This document shows, piece by piece, positions 16,466-25,141 of a DNA stretch of 64,000 nt. The DNA comes from Thermanaerovibrio velox DSM 12556 (GTDB lineage Bacteria > Synergistota > Synergistia > Synergistales > Synergistaceae), in assembly GCF_000237825.1 (NCBI RefSeq), contig NZ_CM001377.1:1700276-1764275 (forward strand), given 5' to 3'. Under the pieces are notes generated by a model. It had not been told where the DNA came from. It was given only the letters and a program-made list of their open reading frames with translations, and did not search any database. Made by a program: the position numbers and the translations under genes. Each line of letters opens with the position of its first letter. The first letter of the stretch is position 1.

Positions 16466-18178
16466 ATGGCCCTTAAAATAGATCTGGAGGATGTCCCTCA
16501 CCCAGCCGTGCTTTTCCCCCCCGGCGGGACCCCAATGGGGGCTAACTCCAAAGGGGAGGAGTTCCTGGCCACCTTTGGCTGGGATGGTCCGGCCCCAGCC
16601 GGGGAATCCGTATCCATAGGGGGTAGGCGGTTTTTCCCCGTAAGGCTCGCATCTCTACCGAGGGGAGATGTCTTCGCACTGGTGGAGGAGTCGTGTCCTC
16701 CCACAAGGGACCTCTTCATATCCCAGATAAGCCACGAGATAAGAAACCCCTTGAACAACATCATAGGCATGTCCGAGATGTGTCTTTCCGCGGAGAGCCC
16801 TAACCGGAGGTGGCTTGAGTGCATAAAGGAGGCCTCGAGCCACTTGCTTAGGATAGCCAACGACCTGCTGGACCTGTCCTCCGCCAGAAACGACCTGGAG
16901 CTCCGGCTTGCCCCCTATGAGGTCCGCAAGCTCATATCAAACACGATCCGCTTCGTGGCCCCCATGGCGGAGGCCAAGGGACTCATCCTTTTAACCAAGA
17001 TAAGCCCCTCGCTGCCCAAACTGCTGAACGGAGACCAGGACAGGATAAGGCAGATCCTGCTCAACCTGCTCACCAACGCCATAAAGTTCTCGGAACAGGG
17101 CAAGATAACCGTAGAGGCCACCATAGAAGGCTCGGATCTCGTCATATCCGTCACCGACAGCGGCCGGGGAATACCTAAAGAACAGCTGGACAAGATATTC
17201 CTCCCCTTCTACCAGACGTCCCCTTCGGACCGGGGACAAGGGCGGGGACTGGGGCTTGCCATATGCATGAAGCTTGCGGAGTCCATGGGGGGCACCATCT
17301 CGGTTCAAAGCGTCCCCGGCAAGGGGTCCTCTTTCTCCCTAAAGGTGCCCGCGGCGGAAGCGGAGGGGCAACCCGCCTCCTTCGAGGACGCCCAGAAGGC
17401 CCAAACCCTCCACGCGGCCCCCGACTCAAGGCCCCTGCAAATACTCCTGGCGGAAGACGACCCCCTCAACCGGGAACTGGTTCAAACCGCCCTATCCGCC
17501 ATGGGACACTCGGTGAAATCCGCGTCCACCGGCATGGAGGCCCTCCGGGCCTTCTCAACCCATCGTTTCGACCTGGCAATACTGGACGTGAACATGCCAC
17601 AAGGGGACGGGGTCTGGCTTGCAAGACAGATACGGCTCCTGGAGTCAAAAGACCCCTCGCGGGCAAGAACCCCCCTCATAGCCCTCACCGCCTGCGCCAC
17701 GGAGGAGGACCGGCAGCGGTGCCTCAAGGCGGGGATGGACCTTTTTCTCACGAAACCGGTCCCCCTGGCGGAGCTGAAGGCCGCGGTTGAGGGAGCCGCC
17801 GGCGGAGGCAACCCCGCAGGATCGAGGGCAGATGCCCCCGCAGTGGACACCCAGCGGCTAATGGACCTCTCCTCCGGGGAGCTGGAGGTGGTTGGCAAGG
17901 CCCTCACCCTCTTCAAGGAGGGGGTCCCCATAATGTTGGAGACATTGCGGCTTCTGCTGCACCGAAACGACCTTAACGGCGCCGCGTCGGTGGTCCACAA
18001 GCTCAAGGGCCGGTTTGCCACGGTGGGGCATCAGGAGGCGGCGGAATACCTGGCGGCCCTGGAAGACCGACTCAAGAAAGGCCAAGGGGATGACCCGGAC
18101 CAAGTGATAAGCCGGATCAACCAGGCCACCAGGGAGGTGCTCGCGGCCTACGAGGCCATAAACATCAAGCCGATTTAA
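16466..18178 (+). CDS. Cytosolic hybrid histidine kinase with receiver and Hpt domains
   Basis: A 570-aa soluble kinase with no membrane helix. A short N-terminal PAS-like segment (1-78) is followed by HisKA with phospho-His90 in SQISHEIRNPLN and HATPase_c with N-box NLLTNAIKFS, DSGRGIP and GRGLGLAI. A receiver domain follows (AILDVNMPQGDG, about residue 370), then an Hpt domain with His near 511 (VVHKLKGRF). It is a full internal phosphorelay that could pass phosphate to the adjacent regulator. The location immediately upstream of the molybdenum-hydroxylase operon suggests it senses an intracellular state linked to that pathway, which is inference. Confidence 0.9.
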   Translation: MALKIDLEDVPHPAVLFPPGGTPMGANSKGEEFLATFGWDGPAPAGESVSIGGRRFFPVRLASLPRGDVFALVEESCPPTRDLFISQISHEIRNPLNNIIGMSEMCLSAESPNRRWLECIKEASSHLLRIANDLLDLSSARNDLELRLAPYEVRKLISNTIRFVAPMAEAKGLILLTKISPSLPKLLNGDQDRIRQILLNLLTNAIKFSEQGKITVEATIEGSDLVISVTDSGRGIPKEQLDKIFLPFYQTSPSDRGQGRGLGLAICMKLAESMGGTISVQSVPGKGSSFSLKVPAAEAEGQPASFEDAQKAQTLHAAPDSRPLQILLAEDDPLNRELVQTALSAMGHSVKSASTGMEALRAFSTHRFDLAILDVNMPQGDGVWLARQIRLLESKDPSRARTPLIALTACATEEDRQRCLKAGMDLFLTKPVPLAELKAAVEGAAGGGNPAGSRADAPAVDTQRLMDLSSGELEVVGKALTLFKEGVPIMLETLRLLLHRNDLNGAASVVHKLKGRFATVGHQEAAEYLAALEDRLKKGQGDDPDQVISRINQATREVLAAYEAINIKPI

Positions 18179-18224
18179 TACTGCTTGGCACCACGGATGA
18201 CGATGTATTGACGGTCCCGTGTTA

Positions 18225-18252
18225 CCATCCCCCCTTGGAAAGGGGGGATTGG
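18225..18252 (+). promoter_or_regulatory. Hairpin enclosing the ribosome site of the first hydroxylase gene
   Basis: C6 (18229-18234) pairs with G6 (18242-18247), extended by TT/AA and AT/AT. The G6 arm is the Shine-Dalgarno for TTG 18255, and TTTTG follows directly. It can be read as a terminator of the two-component genes or as a switch that hides the ribosome site. Confidence 0.6.
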
Positions 18253-18254
18253 TT

Positions 18255-18728
18255 TTGTCCATAGGCTTCACTTTGAACGGCCGGGAGGTCCGCTTCTGCC
18301 CCTCCCCCAAACAGCGGCTGCTGGACATGCTGCGGGAGCTGGGGATGACCAGCGTCAAGGAGGGCTGCTCCGAGGGGGAGTGCGGGGCCTGCACGGTGGT
18401 AATGGACGGCGAGCCCGTGGCATCCTGCACCGTCATGGCCTTCCAGGCGGAGGGATCCCGGATAGTAACCCTGGAGGGGCTGGCAGAGAAGGGGCTGCTT
18501 CACCCCATCCAAAGGGCCTTCGCGGAGCACGGGGCGGTGCAGTGCGGCTTCTGCACCCCGGGGATGATAATGGCCCTGTATGCCCTCCTCGTGAAAAACC
18601 CCTCCCCCACCAGGGAACAGGTGGCGGAGGCGATATCCGGCAACCTGTGCCGATGCACCGGGTACCTGCCCATCATAGAGGCCGCCATGGACGCCTCCAG
18701 GAGGATCGATGCCCATGCTGCGCCTTAG
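18255..18728 (+). CDS. Molybdenum hydroxylase, [2Fe-2S] subunit
   Basis: A 157-aa XdhC/CoxS-type iron-sulfur subunit of the xanthine-dehydrogenase family. Both clusters are intact: plant-type C38, C43, C46, C58 and the alpha-helical cluster C97, C100, C132, C134 (CGFCTPG, NLCRCTGY). It relays electrons from the molybdenum site to FAD. Start TTG 18255 is chosen because the G6 ribosome site lies 7 nt upstream and the family begins right there (ISFTLNG-like). Its end overlaps the FAD-subunit start by about 14 nt. Confidence 0.92.
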   Translation: MSIGFTLNGREVRFCPSPKQRLLDMLRELGMTSVKEGCSEGECGACTVVMDGEPVASCTVMAFQAEGSRIVTLEGLAEKGLLHPIQRAFAEHGAVQCGFCTPGMIMALYALLVKNPSPTREQVAEAISGNLCRCTGYLPIIEAAMDASRRIDAHAAP

Positions 18729-19549
18729 ACCCAAGAGCTTGGGAGAGCTCGTAGAGCAGGTCCTGCAGGCCCCCCACGGGCTTCCGATACATCGCCGGGG
18801 GGACGGACCTCACCATAAGGATTCACCTTGATGGCTTAGACCTCCACCTGGCGGACATAACCTCCCTGGAGGATCTAAAAGGGATCTCCCTCTACCCCCA
18901 TGGGTACCGGGTGGGCTCCACCGTCACGTTCTCGAGGATAAGCGCTTCAAATCACCTTCCCGGGGGCCTTCGGGCCATGGCCTCCAAGGTGGGGTCCCCC
19001 CAGATAAGGAGCCGGGGAACCATGGGGGGCAACGTGGGGAACCTGTCCCCCGCGGGGGATGCGATCCCCATGCTGATGGCGCTAAACGCCACCATGGAGG
19101 TGCTTCAGTTCCAGGAGGAAGCGGTGATCCCCGGGTCCATCCCCATGGGGGACATGAAGCCCGGCCCCTTCGGGGTTCTACCGGGCCCCAGGGACCTCAT
19201 AACCGGCTTCTCCATCCCCCGATGGGACTTCTCCCACTTCGGCAAGGTGGGGTCCCGGAGGACCGTGACCATATCGAAGCTCAGCGTGGGCTGTGCCCTC
19301 GACCGAGGTGGGAAAAGGTGCCGGCTGTACCTTGGAGCGGTTGGATCTCTCCCCATCCGGTGCGGCGAGGCGGAGGACGCCATCGTGAACCTCTCCGGCC
19401 GAGAGCTCCTGGCGGAGCTCCCGGCAATCCTGTCCCGGGCGGTGGAGAGGGCGATACCCAACAGGGCCTCCATGCCCTACAAAAGGGAAGCGGTAAAGGC
19501 TCTGGGACTTGAACTGGCCCAGGACTTGGTTTCCGAAGGGGGGGTCTGA
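18715..19549 (+). pseudogene. Molybdenum hydroxylase, FAD-binding subunit, frameshifted
   Basis: The CoxM/XdhB-like subunit. Its first ~20 codons (MLRLRPKSLGELVEQVLQ) run from ATG 18715 (or 18709) into a C6 run at 18770-18775. The rest, RYIAGGTDLTIRIHLDGL onward, is in the next frame. Deleting one C gives APTGFRYIAGGTDL and a normal ~277-aa protein. FAD motifs are AGGTDL and SRGTMGGNVGN. The open frame alone would start at 18911 and lack the first FAD loop. Intact genes on both sides suggest a recent change or a sequencing error. It sits within the S-M-L gene order of one enzyme complex. Confidence 0.85.
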
Positions 19550-19550
19550 G

Positions 19551-21815
19551 ATGAGCCGCTGGAACTGGATTGGCGTATCCGTGCCCCGGCTGGACGGGCT
19601 CCAGAAGGTGACCGGGGAGTTCCTATTCCTGGAGGACCGGGGAAGGCCAAAGGGGCTCCTGTACGGCCGCCTCATCACAAGCCCGGTGGCCAACGGCATA
19701 GTGCACGGATTCAGGACTGAAAAGGCCAAGGGGATAGGGGACCTGGTCAGGATCTTCACCCCCATGGACGACCCCATGAGGACCCCTTACAACAGCTCCG
19801 TGTACCTGGACGACCAGCAGGACCTAAGGGACGAGAGGATATTCACCGACCGGCCCCTCTTCCTGGGTGACCCGGTTGGGGCGGTGTTGGCGGAGACCCC
19901 GGAGGGGGCCCTGCGGGCCGCTCAGGCGGTGGAGGTGCTTGTCCAGGAGCTGCCCCCGGTTCTGACCCCCCTCAAAGAAGGGGTCCCTTCTCCGCTCCCC
20001 AAGAAGCCCCGGTTCATAGAGGGAAGGATCGCATGCGGAGAAGACCCGCCCCCCATGGAGGGGACGGTGGAGATCGCGGTAACGGTCCGCACCCCCAAGG
20101 TCCACCACGGGGCCATGGAGAACCACATATGCCTGTCCTACATGGACGGTCCGGTGCTGACGGTGGAGTCCCCGTGCCAGATGCCCTTCACGGTGCGCCA
20201 CGCCCTGTCCAAGGCCCTGGGGCTTCCCATGAGCCGAATAAGGGTGATAAAGGCCCCCATGGGGGGCTCCTTCGGGGGGAAACAGGAGGTCTTCCTGGAG
20301 ACCCGATGCGCCCTCATGACCCTCCTAACCGGCAGACCCGTGCTGCTCAAGACCAGCAGGCGGGAGAGCATCATATCCACCAGGAGCAGGGCCGCCGTGG
20401 AGGGTACCGTCAGGATGAGGGCGCTTCCGGATGGCACGTTGCTCAGCCGCTCCGTGGAGGTGCTGTGCGACTCCGGGGCCTACGCCACCGGGGGACACCG
20501 GATAACCATGGCCATGGGGAAGAAGACCTTCAGGCTCTACCGCATACCCCGTCAGGAGTTCGTGGGCCGCACTTACTTCACCAACACGGTGCCCAGCGGG
20601 GCCTGCAGGGGCTACGGCTCCCCTCAGATTCACGCCATAACCGAGATAGCTCTGGACCTGCTGGCCCGGAAACTCCACATGGACCCGGCGGAGCTCAGGC
20701 TCAAGAACCTGGTCCACCCCTTCGACCTGGACCCCACCGGGGCTCCCCCGCTTGGGAACGCCCGGGTCAGGGACTGCCTTGAGGAGGGGCTCCGGGCCTT
20801 CCGCTGGGAGGAGCGGAAGCGGCACATCCTGGGATCCAGAGGTGACGGGAGGTTCAAGACCGGCATAGGCCTCGCCTGCTGCACCCACGGCAACGGCTAC
20901 TACGGGTCCCCCTTCGCGGACGTGATGGGCATGACCATAAGCCTCTGCGAGGACGGTTCCGTCCTGGTCAACGGGGCCTTCGAGGAGCTGGGCAACGGCA
21001 CCATGACCGCCATGACCCAGATAGTGGCGGACGCCATGGACCTACCCCTGGAGCGGGTCTTCGTGGCCGAGGCGGACACGCACCTCACCCCCTTTGACGT
21101 GGGCTGCGTGGCCAGCCGGGTGACCCACGTGTGCGGCGCCTGCGCCCTGGAGGCGGCGCTCAAGCTCAGGTCCCGGATAGCAAGGGCATTCCTCGCCCTT
21201 AACGGCATAGGGCAGGACCGGGCGGACCAGGTGGTGTTCCAGGACGGGGTGGTTAGCATGGATGGCCTGTCCATGAGCTACGGCTCCCTGGCCAGCAGGT
21301 CGACAAAGGAGCTGGGGGATATCCTGTGGGAGAACGTGATCTTCAAGCCCCAGGGGAACCCCGCCTCGTACGCGGTACACTTCGCCCAGGTGGAGGTGGA
21401 CACCCTGACGGGGCTCGTCCGGGTCACGGACTACCTGGCCTGCCACGACGTGGGACGGGCCATAAACCCCATGATGGTGAAAGGCCAGATATACGGGGGG
21501 GTCCAGATGGGCATCGGGTTGGCCCTCATGGAGGAGATCCGCTACGACAAAAGGGGGGTACCCCTCAACGGGTCCTTCAGCAGGTACCACATGCCCAACG
21601 GCCCGGAGATGCCGGACATAAAGGTGATGTTGGTTGAAAGGGGGGAGGAGGGGGGGCCCTTCGGGGCCAAGAGCGTGGGGGAGATAGCCACCGTTCCGGT
21701 GGCGCCCGCCATATGCAACGCGGTCAACATGGCCGTTGGAACCAAAATGACGGAGCTGCCCTTCACCCCAGAGCGGATAGTGGGGGCACTGCGTTCCAGG
21801 GGGGATGGGGATTGA
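19551..21815 (+). CDS. Molybdenum hydroxylase, molybdopterin-binding large subunit
   Basis: A 754-aa catalytic subunit of the xanthine dehydrogenase/aldehyde oxidase family, which adds oxygen from water to a carbon next to nitrogen in heterocycles or to an aldehyde. Cofactor and active-site motifs are intact: APMGGSFGGKQE (about 230-240), MENHICL, SGACRGYGSPQ and the catalytic-Glu loop GAKSVGE near residue 710. ATG 19551 follows the FAD-subunit stop by one base. The substrate cannot be read from sequence; the lyase homologue and betaine carrier downstream point to an imidazole-type intermediate. Confidence 0.92.
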   Translation: MSRWNWIGVSVPRLDGLQKVTGEFLFLEDRGRPKGLLYGRLITSPVANGIVHGFRTEKAKGIGDLVRIFTPMDDPMRTPYNSSVYLDDQQDLRDERIFTDRPLFLGDPVGAVLAETPEGALRAAQAVEVLVQELPPVLTPLKEGVPSPLPKKPRFIEGRIACGEDPPPMEGTVEIAVTVRTPKVHHGAMENHICLSYMDGPVLTVESPCQMPFTVRHALSKALGLPMSRIRVIKAPMGGSFGGKQEVFLETRCALMTLLTGRPVLLKTSRRESIISTRSRAAVEGTVRMRALPDGTLLSRSVEVLCDSGAYATGGHRITMAMGKKTFRLYRIPRQEFVGRTYFTNTVPSGACRGYGSPQIHAITEIALDLLARKLHMDPAELRLKNLVHPFDLDPTGAPPLGNARVRDCLEEGLRAFRWEERKRHILGSRGDGRFKTGIGLACCTHGNGYYGSPFADVMGMTISLCEDGSVLVNGAFEELGNGTMTAMTQIVADAMDLPLERVFVAEADTHLTPFDVGCVASRVTHVCGACALEAALKLRSRIARAFLALNGIGQDRADQVVFQDGVVSMDGLSMSYGSLASRSTKELGDILWENVIFKPQGNPASYAVHFAQVEVDTLTGLVRVTDYLACHDVGRAINPMMVKGQIYGGVQMGIGLALMEEIRYDKRGVPLNGSFSRYHMPNGPEMPDIKVMLVERGEEGGPFGAKSVGEIATVPVAPAICNAVNMAVGTKMTELPFTPERIVGALRSRGDGD

Positions 21816-21817
21816 CC

Positions 21818-23320
21818 GTGACGTTGGGAGAGGGCCCCATAGGGGTTGAACAGGTTGTGGCGGCGGCGTTTGGGGAGCCCGTCAGCGTGTCCGGCGAAGC
21901 TCTGGCCCGCTGCAGGGCGGTTTGGAAGGCCCTGATGGACATAGCGGACCGGGGGAACCCAAAGGTCTACGGGCTCAACACCGGGGTGGGGATAAACAAG
22001 GACCAGACCGTGACCCGGGAGAGCTACGGGGTCTACAACCTCAACATGCTCAAGGTCCACTGCGTGGGGCTCAGCCCCTACGCCTCGGCGGAAGAGGCCC
22101 GGGGGACCATGTTCCTCAAGCTCCACCACCTGGCCATGGGCTACACCGGGATAACCCCCGGCTACGTGGAGCTCCTAAGGGAGATGTTGAACCGGGGGAT
22201 ATACCCCGCCATCCCGCTGCGGGGGTCCGTCGGGGAGGCGGATATAACCTCCCTATCCCACCTGGGGCTGGTGATGGCCGGGGAGGGCTTCGTCATGGAC
22301 ACCCAAGGGCTCCGCCCCGCCGGGGAGGCCTTGAGGGAAGCGGGACTACAACCCATCAAGCCGGGCCCCAAGGACGGGCTGGGGCTTGTGACCTCCAACG
22401 CCCTGGGAGAGGCTCTGGGGTGTCTTGCGCTGCACCGGGCCAAGTCCCTCATGGACCTGGCGGACCTGTCCTATGCGATGACCCTGGAGGGCTTCCATGG
22501 GAACCTGTCCCCCCTGGACGAGAGGGCCCTGGCGCTCCACCCCTCCAAGGGGGTCAAGGTCACCGCTTCCAACGCAAGGCGGTTCCTGACGGGAAGCTAC
22601 CTGGAAGGGGGGGCCAAATCCCTTCAGGACCCCCTGTCCATAAGATGCTCCCCCATGGTCCACGGGGCGGTAAGGGATGCCTTGAACGCCGCGGAGGAGG
22701 CCCTCACGGGGTACATCAACACCCCGGACGACAACCCCCTGGCCTTCGAGGACGGCACCGTAATCCCCTGTGCGCTTTTCGAACCCCTGGGGTGGGTCTT
22801 GGAGTTCGAGAAGCTGAAGGCCGCCCTCTGCCACCTGTCCCAGACGGTGGCCCGTAGGACCCTGCGGCTCGGCTCTGACCGGTTCACCGGGCTTCCCCGG
22901 TTCCTCAACCCATGTACATCCATGTGCCACGCCTTCGGGGTAATCCAGAAGACCGTGTCTTACCTTCAGGCGGAGAACCGGCATCTAAGCAACCCCTGCT
23001 CCTTCGACGTGGAGTCCCTGTCGGAGGACCAGGAGGACCGGGGGTGCAATACCCCCATGGTGATGGACCACCTCAAGAGGATGTTGGACAACCTCGAGGT
23101 GATGCTGGCCATAGAGATCCTCCACGGGGCCCAGGCCATGGACATGAGGGGGGCCTCCTATGGAAGGGGGACCTCCAGGGCCCTAGGGAAGCTCAGGGAA
23201 AGGGTGCCCTTCATGGATGAGGATAGGGACCTCTCGCTGGACGTGGCAAGGGCGGTGGAGGCGGTGAGATCCGGGGAGCTGATCGAGGCTGCCAGATCCC
23301 CCTGGGGATGCGGGGGGTGA
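21818..23320 (+). CDS. Aromatic ammonia-lyase-fold protein lacking the MIO triad; ergothionase-like candidate
   Basis: A 500-aa member of the HutH/PAL superfamily by overall pattern: YGLNTGVG (Tyr51), QDPLSIRCSPMVHG (270-283), DDNPLAF (304-310), QAENRHLSNP and an all-helical C-terminus. The Ala-Ser-Gly that cyclises into the MIO electrophile is replaced: GSVGASGD becomes GSVGEADI (136-143). The active-site GNFHG block reads ALFEP (319-323). It is therefore not a classical histidine ammonia-lyase. Known MIO-less relatives include ergothionase, which eliminates trimethylamine from ergothioneine. The BCCT carrier downstream fits a betaine substrate. GTG 21818 starts two bases after the preceding stop. 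Confidence 0.85.
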   Translation: MTLGEGPIGVEQVVAAAFGEPVSVSGEALARCRAVWKALMDIADRGNPKVYGLNTGVGINKDQTVTRESYGVYNLNMLKVHCVGLSPYASAEEARGTMFLKLHHLAMGYTGITPGYVELLREMLNRGIYPAIPLRGSVGEADITSLSHLGLVMAGEGFVMDTQGLRPAGEALREAGLQPIKPGPKDGLGLVTSNALGEALGCLALHRAKSLMDLADLSYAMTLEGFHGNLSPLDERALALHPSKGVKVTASNARRFLTGSYLEGGAKSLQDPLSIRCSPMVHGAVRDALNAAEEALTGYINTPDDNPLAFEDGTVIPCALFEPLGWVLEFEKLKAALCHLSQTVARRTLRLGSDRFTGLPRFLNPCTSMCHAFGVIQKTVSYLQAENRHLSNPCSFDVESLSEDQEDRGCNTPMVMDHLKRMLDNLEVMLAIEILHGAQAMDMRGASYGRGTSRALGKLRERVPFMDEDRDLSLDVARAVEAVRSGELIEAARSPWGCGG

Positions 23321-23423
23321 TTGGAGGGCAAACGGTTTTCCCTAGGCATTGGGTTTGGGGTTGACGACACAGCGCGTCGTGTTTGGTCGAAATCTTCTGT
23401 ATCAGGGGAAGGGAGGAGTAGGG

Positions 23424-25019
23424 ATGATATCCAAGGAAGGGATGAGGATAAGGGGAGAGGTCTTCTACCCCATGGCGGCGATATTCCTTGGGGCCATAGC
23501 CCTTGGGGTCTTAGCACCGGAGGCCTTTTACAAGGCCGAGTCCGCCATAGTGGAGTTCGCTTTCGTCAAGTTCGGCTGGCTCTTCCAACTCTCCAGCGTG
23601 ATGTTCCTCGGGATCTGCATTTACCTTGGGCTGTCCAAGTACGGGGATATAAAGTTCGGCGGGAAGGACGCCAAACCCACCCTAACGGACTGGCAGTGGT
23701 TCTCCATATCCCTCTGCGGAGGCATCGCCACCGGCATCCTCTTCTGGGGAATCGCGGAGCCCATCACCCACTTCATGAGCCCTCCGGACTTCCTGGGCCT
23801 CAAGCCCGGGACCGAAGGGGCCGCCATGTTCTCCATGACCACCACCTTCATCCACTGGACGTTCATCCCCTACGCCATGTACGCCATAGCGGGGCTTGGG
23901 ATAGCCTACTGCGCCTACAACATGAAGCTGCCCTACGCGGTGAGCTCCACCCTCTACCCCCTGTTCGGCCGGAGGGCCACGGGGCTCACCGGAGCGGTGG
24001 TGGACAACATATGCCTCCTCGCCATAGCCGGAGGGGTCGCGGCGGTGCTGGGGGTGGGGGCCATGCAGGCGGGAAGCGGACTTAACAGCCTCACGGGGAT
24101 AAAGACCGGCAAGACCGTGTGGGCCGCGGTGCTGGCTATCACCGTGTCCATATACATCATATCCTCCTACTCGGGGATAATGAGGGGCATAAGGATACTG
24201 TCGGACTACAACGCCAAGATATTCCTCTTCATGATGCTCTTCTTCTTCGCCGTGGGCCCCACCAGCTTCATCCTTAACCTCGGGGTCCAGGGCTTCGGGC
24301 ACTTCATAAACCACTTCTTCGAGCGGACCATGTACCTATCCCCCATAGACGGCAGCCCCTGGCCCAGGTGGTGGCCCGTGTACTACTGGGCCATCTGGCT
24401 GGCCTATGCCCCCCTCATAGGCATGTTCCTGGCGAGACTCTCCTACGGCAGGACCATAAGGCAGTTCCTGCTCTTCAACCTGGTGCTCCCCTCGGTGTTC
24501 GGCCTCGTCTGGTTCTCCATCTTCGGGGGCAGCGCCATCTACTCCCAGATCCACGGGGGCAAGATATGGGAGTCCATCCAGGGCTCCGGCCTTGAGGTCT
24601 CGGTGTTCGCCTTCCTGAAGAACGCCCCGCTGGGGGTCCTGTGGTCATGGGTTTTCATAGCGGTTCTGATACTCTCCATCGTCACCCTCTGCGACTCCAT
24701 GACCACCACCGTGGCATCCCTGTCAATGAGCGGATCCCACATGGAGGGCAAGGAACCCCCGGCGAGGATGAAGATATTCTGGGGCGTGGTCATGGCCTCC
24801 ATGGCCATAATCAACCTCCTGAGCAGCTCCGGCAAGATCTCCGGCATAGACGCCACCAAGCAGATCGCCACGGTGGCGGGCTTCCCGATACTGTTCTTCA
24901 TGTGCCTCATGGCCTTTGGGACCGTGAGGGCCATAGTCAAGGGCATGGGGGAGACGGTGGAAGACCAGGAGGAGCTCCGGGGAGCATTGGAAGAGGAAGG
25001 GGCGGAGGAGGCCATATAG
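23424..25019 (+). CDS. BCCT family betaine/carnitine/choline-type transporter
   Basis: A 531-aa carrier with about 12 helices. The BCCT signature is clear: a Trp-rich stretch (WWPVYYWAIWLAYAP) followed by GMFLARLSYGRTIRQF. The glycine-rich stretch of helix 3 reads GGIATGILFWGIAEP, departing from the BetP-type GMGIG motif, so ion coupling may differ. Family substrates all carry a quaternary ammonium. As the last gene of the hydroxylase-lyase operon it probably imports the compound broken down. ATG 23424 follows a GGGAGG ribosome site. The 103-nt gap after the lyase gene holds a small hairpin (ACGAC..GTCGT). Confidence 0.92.
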   Translation: MISKEGMRIRGEVFYPMAAIFLGAIALGVLAPEAFYKAESAIVEFAFVKFGWLFQLSSVMFLGICIYLGLSKYGDIKFGGKDAKPTLTDWQWFSISLCGGIATGILFWGIAEPITHFMSPPDFLGLKPGTEGAAMFSMTTTFIHWTFIPYAMYAIAGLGIAYCAYNMKLPYAVSSTLYPLFGRRATGLTGAVVDNICLLAIAGGVAAVLGVGAMQAGSGLNSLTGIKTGKTVWAAVLAITVSIYIISSYSGIMRGIRILSDYNAKIFLFMMLFFFAVGPTSFILNLGVQGFGHFINHFFERTMYLSPIDGSPWPRWWPVYYWAIWLAYAPLIGMFLARLSYGRTIRQFLLFNLVLPSVFGLVWFSIFGGSAIYSQIHGGKIWESIQGSGLEVSVFAFLKNAPLGVLWSWVFIAVLILSIVTLCDSMTTTVASLSMSGSHMEGKEPPARMKIFWGVVMASMAIINLLSSSGKISGIDATKQIATVAGFPILFFMCLMAFGTVRAIVKGMGETVEDQEELRGALEEEGAEEAI

Positions 25020-25064
25020 GGCCGAACCTTGGGTTCCCCAAGGTTATACCTGACGACAGAGTCC

Positions 25065-25098
25065 ACGGGCCTGGAGGGGCATGCCCCTCCAGGCCCGT
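25065..25098. terminator. 34-bp perfect palindrome, shared terminator
   Basis: Both 17-nt halves match perfectly (25065-25081, 25082-25098). It lies between the convergent BCCT and ADP-ribosylglycohydrolase genes. A second hairpin, AACCTTGGG/CCCAAGGTT, sits at about 25025-25045. Confidence 0.7.
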
Positions 25099-25141
25099 CT
25101 CACCTGTAAGCCCCGGTTTCACCGGGACTGCCCCAGGGCCC

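Noticed and set aside
21818-23320. Annotation as classical histidine ammonia-lyase (hutH)
   Set aside because: The Ala-Ser-Gly needed for the MIO group is absent (Glu-Ala-Asp instead), and no hutU, hutI or hutF gene is nearby.
23321-23423. TTG-started ORF between the lyase and BCCT genes
   Set aside because: It runs into the BCCT coding sequence in a wrong frame and has no usable ribosome site; the BCCT start at 23424 is clear.
25065-25098. Perfect 34-bp palindrome as a regulator or recombinase site
   Set aside because: Its place between two convergent gene ends makes a bidirectional terminator the simplest reading.
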